This document shows, piece by piece, positions 5,523 through 7,351 of a stretch of 7,351 bases of DNA. The position numbers were made by a program, and so were the translations under genes. Source of the stretch: Actinomycetota bacterium (GTDB taxonomy: Bacteria > Actinomycetota > Thermoleophilia > Gaiellales > Gaiellaceae); the NCBI GenBank assembly GCA_005883365.1, contig VAXA01000066.1:9419-16769 (forward strand). The letters are read 5' to 3'. The notes beneath the pieces are model-generated. The model ran no database searches and had not been told where the DNA came from. It worked only from the letters and a program-made list of their open reading frames with translations. Every line of letters starts with the position of its first letter. Position 1 is the stretch's first letter.

Positions 5523-6509
5523 TTGGCGACACGTGAGATGGACTTCCAGATCCCGAAGATCGTTCACGAGGACGTGGACGACCATCGCGGGGTCTTCGTA
5601 ATCGAGCCGCTCGACCGCGGCTTCGGTCACACATTCGGCAACTCGTTGCGGCGCGTGCTGCTCTCCTCGCTGGAGGGCGCGGCTGTCACGTCCGTGAAGG
5701 TCGAGGGCACGGCGCACGAGTTCACGACCCTGCCGGGCGTCCGCGAGGACGTCACCGACATCATCCTCAACCTCAAGAACCTCATCGCGCGGCTGCACGG
5801 CGAGTCGCCCGAGATCGAGGTACACATCGCGAAGAAGGGCCCCGGCTCGGTCACGGCGGCCGACATCGAGGCGCCCGCCGACCTCGAGATCCTGAACCCG
5901 GAGCTCGAGATCGCGAACCTGTCCGACAAGGGCAGGCTCGAGATCACGCTGACGATCGGCCGCGGCCGCGGCTACTCGCCGGCGGAGCTCAACCGGGGGC
6001 CGCAGCACACGATCGGCGTCATTCCCATGGACTCGATCTTCTCGCCGGTGCGTCGCGTCGCATACCAGGTCGAGGCGGCCCGCGTCGGGCAGCGGACGGA
6101 CTACGACAAGCTCACGCTGGACATCACGACCGACGGCTCGGTCGAGCCGAAGGACTCGCTGGCCGAAGCGGCCGAGATCCTGATCCGGCAGCTCGCGATC
6201 TTCACCGACCTCGACCGGATCGAGGGCTTCGGGGAGGCCGCGCCGGTCGACGGCGGCGTCACGCCCGAGGCGGCGCTCGCGCACGGGATGGAGAACTTCC
6301 CGATCGAGGAGCTCGAGCTCGGGGTCCGCTCGTACAACTGCCTCAAGCGGGTCGGGATCGAGACGATCGGTGACCTCGTGATGAAGACGGAGCAGGAGCT
6401 GGCCGCGATCCCGAACTTCGGCAAGAAGTCGATCGAGGAGGTGCGCGAGACGCTCGCGCAGCACGGCCTGCACCTCCGCGGCGAGAACGGCTCCGGCGGC
6501 TTCGAGTAG
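5523..6509 (+). CDS. rpoA: RNA polymerase alpha subunit
   Basis: Alpha dimerises to start RNA polymerase assembly; its C-terminal domain contacts UP elements and activators. The 328-residue product has the N-terminal domain (about 1-232) with the dimer/beta contact region EPLDRGFGHTFGNSLRRVLL (28-47). An acidic-glycine linker (about 233-256) leads to the C-terminal domain (about 258-320). Residues that match the DNA-contact set of E. coli alpha are R269, N272, C273, G300, K302 and S303 (RSYNCLKR, NFGKKS). A short GENGSGGFE tail ends the protein. The start is TTG at 5523, chosen from the upstream AGAGGG; starting at ATG 5538 would remove five residues (MATRE). The stop TAG overlaps the rplQ ribosome binding site. 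Confidence 0.98.
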   Translation: MATREMDFQIPKIVHEDVDDHRGVFVIEPLDRGFGHTFGNSLRRVLLSSLEGAAVTSVKVEGTAHEFTTLPGVREDVTDIILNLKNLIARLHGESPEIEVHIAKKGPGSVTAADIEAPADLEILNPELEIANLSDKGRLEITLTIGRGRGYSPAELNRGPQHTIGVIPMDSIFSPVRRVAYQVEAARVGQRTDYDKLTLDITTDGSVEPKDSLAEAAEILIRQLAIFTDLDRIEGFGEAAPVDGGVTPEAALAHGMENFPIEELELGVRSYNCLKRVGIETIGDLVMKTEQELAAIPNFGKKSIEEVRETLAQHGLHLRGENGSGGFE

Positions 6510-6518
6510 GAGAACGGC

Positions 6519-6881
6519 ATGCGCCACGCCCGCACAGGGAGGAAGCTCGGCCGCGACGCGTCGCACCGCAAGGCGCTCTACTCGAACCTGACGTGCTCGC
6601 TCATCGAGCATGGCCGGATCCGGACGACCGAGGCGAAGGCGAAGGCCGTGAAGCCGTTCGCGGAGCAGATGATCACGCTGGGCCGGCGCGGCGACCTCCA
6701 CGCGCGCCGGCAGGCGCTCTCCGTGCTCCGCTCCCAGGAGGTCGTCCACAAGCTCTTCGCCGATGTCGGCCCGCGGATGGCGGACCGGCCGGGCGGCTAC
6801 TCCCGCATCGTCAAGCTCGGGCACCGGCCGGGCGATGCTGCGGAAATGGTGTATCTCGAACTCGTGGATTTCGAGCCGTAA
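6519..6881 (+). CDS. rplQ: Large-subunit ribosomal protein L17 (bL17)
   Basis: L17 lies near the peptide exit tunnel of the 50S subunit. The 120-residue product follows the family throughout: MRHARTGRKLGRDASHRKAL at the N-terminus, then RIRTTEAKAKAVKPFAEQMI, KLFADVGPRMADRPGGYSRI and the C-terminal EMVYLELVDF. The length is normal. The start is ATG at 6519 with AGGAG at 6508-6512 and 6-base spacing; this site overlaps the rpoA TAG, so the two genes are closely coupled. It is the last gene of the + strand string. In many actinobacteria truA and further ribosomal genes follow in the same direction, but here a gene on the opposite strand follows after 3 bases. Confidence 0.98.
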   Translation: MRHARTGRKLGRDASHRKALYSNLTCSLIEHGRIRTTEAKAKAVKPFAEQMITLGRRGDLHARRQALSVLRSQEVVHKLFADVGPRMADRPGGYSRIVKLGHRPGDAAEMVYLELVDFEP

Positions 6882-6884
6882 CCG

Positions 6885-7331
6885 CTAGCTGCCGACGGGC
6901 GCGCCGAGCAGGCTCCCGAGCCCGGCGCTGATCGCGGCGATCAGGACTCCCGCGAACGTGACGATCCCCAGGGCGCGGATGAACGTGTCCTGGAAGAAGC
7001 GGTAGCGGAAGTACGCGAGCATCAGGAGCTCGAATCCCACCACCGCGACCGCGAAGAAGAGCGCGAGGAACGTGCCGCCGCCCGTGATCGTTCCGCGCAC
7101 CCACGGGCTGCCGCGGCCGGTCAGCTCTCCCGTGTCGGAGAGCGCCTCCGAGAAGCCCATGGAGATCGCGGCGCCGAGCGACGTCGCGAGGCCCGCGATG
7201 AACGCGTAGCGGGTGTCGTGCGAGGCGAGCACCACTGCGAAGATCGGCGCGAGCGTCGAGAGCGAGCCGTCGATGAGGCCGACCATGGCCGGCTGGACGC
7301 GCTGAAGGAGAAAGGTATGCTCGTCGCTCAC
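6885..7331 (-). CDS. Small VIT/CCC1-like membrane protein, possible Fe/Mn transporter relative
   Basis: The 148-residue hydrophobic protein resembles the membrane domain of the VIT1/CCC1 superfamily, especially the erythrin-VIT (MbfA-like) branch. Matching stretches are RVQPAMVGLIDGSLSTLAPI (11-30), then AGLATSLGAAISMGFSEALSD (46-66, written in two parts: AGLATSLGAA, ISMGFSEALSD) and GELTGRGSPWVRG (68-80). Characterised VIT relatives move Fe2+ or Mn2+ out of the cytosol; transport here is inferred. The ferritin-like N-terminal domain of MbfA is absent. I count only four hydrophobic segments (about 18-37, 42-63, 84-108, 118-142), whereas VIT proteins have five. The start is GTG at 7331 (minus strand). 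The upstream bases contain no Shine-Dalgarno sequence but do contain a -10-like box. The stop is 3 bases from the rplQ stop, tail to tail. Confidence 0.8.
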   Translation of the reverse strand: MSDEHTFLLQRVQPAMVGLIDGSLSTLAPIFAVVLASHDTRYAFIAGLATSLGAAISMGFSEALSDTGELTGRGSPWVRGTITGGGTFLALFFAVAVVGFELLMLAYFRYRFFQDTFIRALGIVTFAGVLIAAISAGLGSLLGAPVGS

Positions 7332-7338
7332 GAGGTAG

Positions 7339-7344
7339 AGTATA
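7339..7344 (-). promoter_or_regulatory. Probable -10 box for a leaderless VIT-like transcript
   Basis: On the minus strand TATACT (five of six to TATAAT, and fitting the actinobacterial TANNNT pattern) ends 7 bases before the GTG at 7331. A start of transcription at the usual distance would fall at about 7331-7332, at or one base before the start codon. The intervening CTACCTC has no ribosome binding site. The -35 region would lie beyond the window edge. Confidence 0.55.
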
Positions 7345-7351
7345 CCGATCG

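Noticed and set aside
4881..6824. Very long minus-strand open frame opposite rpsD-rpoA-rplQ (647 codons)
   Set aside because: It spans three conserved genes on the other strand, has low-complexity Arg/Leu/Asp/Val content and no domain. It is a frame shadow of G/C-ending codons.
6901..6928. Intrinsic terminator for the alpha operon
   Set aside because: A 6 bp plus 4 bp stem with a 4-base bulge can be drawn, but no T-run follows and several competing foldings exist in this GC-rich coding stretch.
1..7351. CRISPR array, insertion sequence, tRNA or prophage signals, or a novel defence-type system
   Set aside because: None was seen. The window is packed with conserved ribosomal-operon genes, with no spaced direct repeats, transposase motifs or terminal inverted repeats.

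Overview
The window is a high-GC bacterial chromosome segment holding the distal half of the spc ribosomal-protein operon fused to the alpha operon. All these genes are on the + strand, in the order (rpsE tail)-rpmD-rplO-secY-adk-map-infA-rpmJ-rpsM-rpsK-rpsD-rpoA-rplQ. One unrelated membrane-protein gene on the - strand closes the window. The placement of adk and map between secY and infA, the strong G/C third-position bias, the short-form adenylate kinase without a zinc LID domain, the frequent GTG/TTG starts and a probable leaderless promoter all fit an actinobacterial genome. A deep lineage such as Thermoleophilia/Gaiellales is my guess from overall protein flavour; the sequence alone does not prove it.

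Layout: 1-261 is the acidic C-terminal tail of an upstream gene, most likely ribosomal protein S5. 261-2332 encodes L30, L15 (with its own acidic tail) and the SecY translocon channel. 2329-3689 encodes adenylate kinase and methionine aminopeptidase, each joined to the gene before it by a 4-base stop/start overlap. 3690-3756 is the only sizeable gap in the gene string and holds a perfect GC-rich hairpin. 3757-6881 encodes IF-1, L36, S13, S11, S4, the RNA polymerase alpha subunit and L17, mostly with gaps of 0-18 bases or 1-base overlaps. 6885-7331 (- strand) encodes a small VIT/CCC1-like membrane protein that converges on rplQ with only 3 bases between the stop codons. Its probable -10 box lies at 7339-7344. 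No stretch over 300 bases lacks a gene.

Functionally this is a growth-linked cluster. It supplies ribosomal proteins for both subunits, an initiation factor, the core transcription subunit, the membrane-insertion channel, the enzyme that removes initiator methionine, and a nucleotide-balancing kinase. The near-absence of intergenic space implies translational coupling along most of the string. I found no new biological system. The points worth a second look are an apparent CTG start for adk, charged low-complexity tails on two ribosomal proteins, the hairpin before infA, the 3-base convergent junction without an obvious terminator, and a VIT-type protein that seems to lack one membrane helix and whose mRNA looks leaderless.
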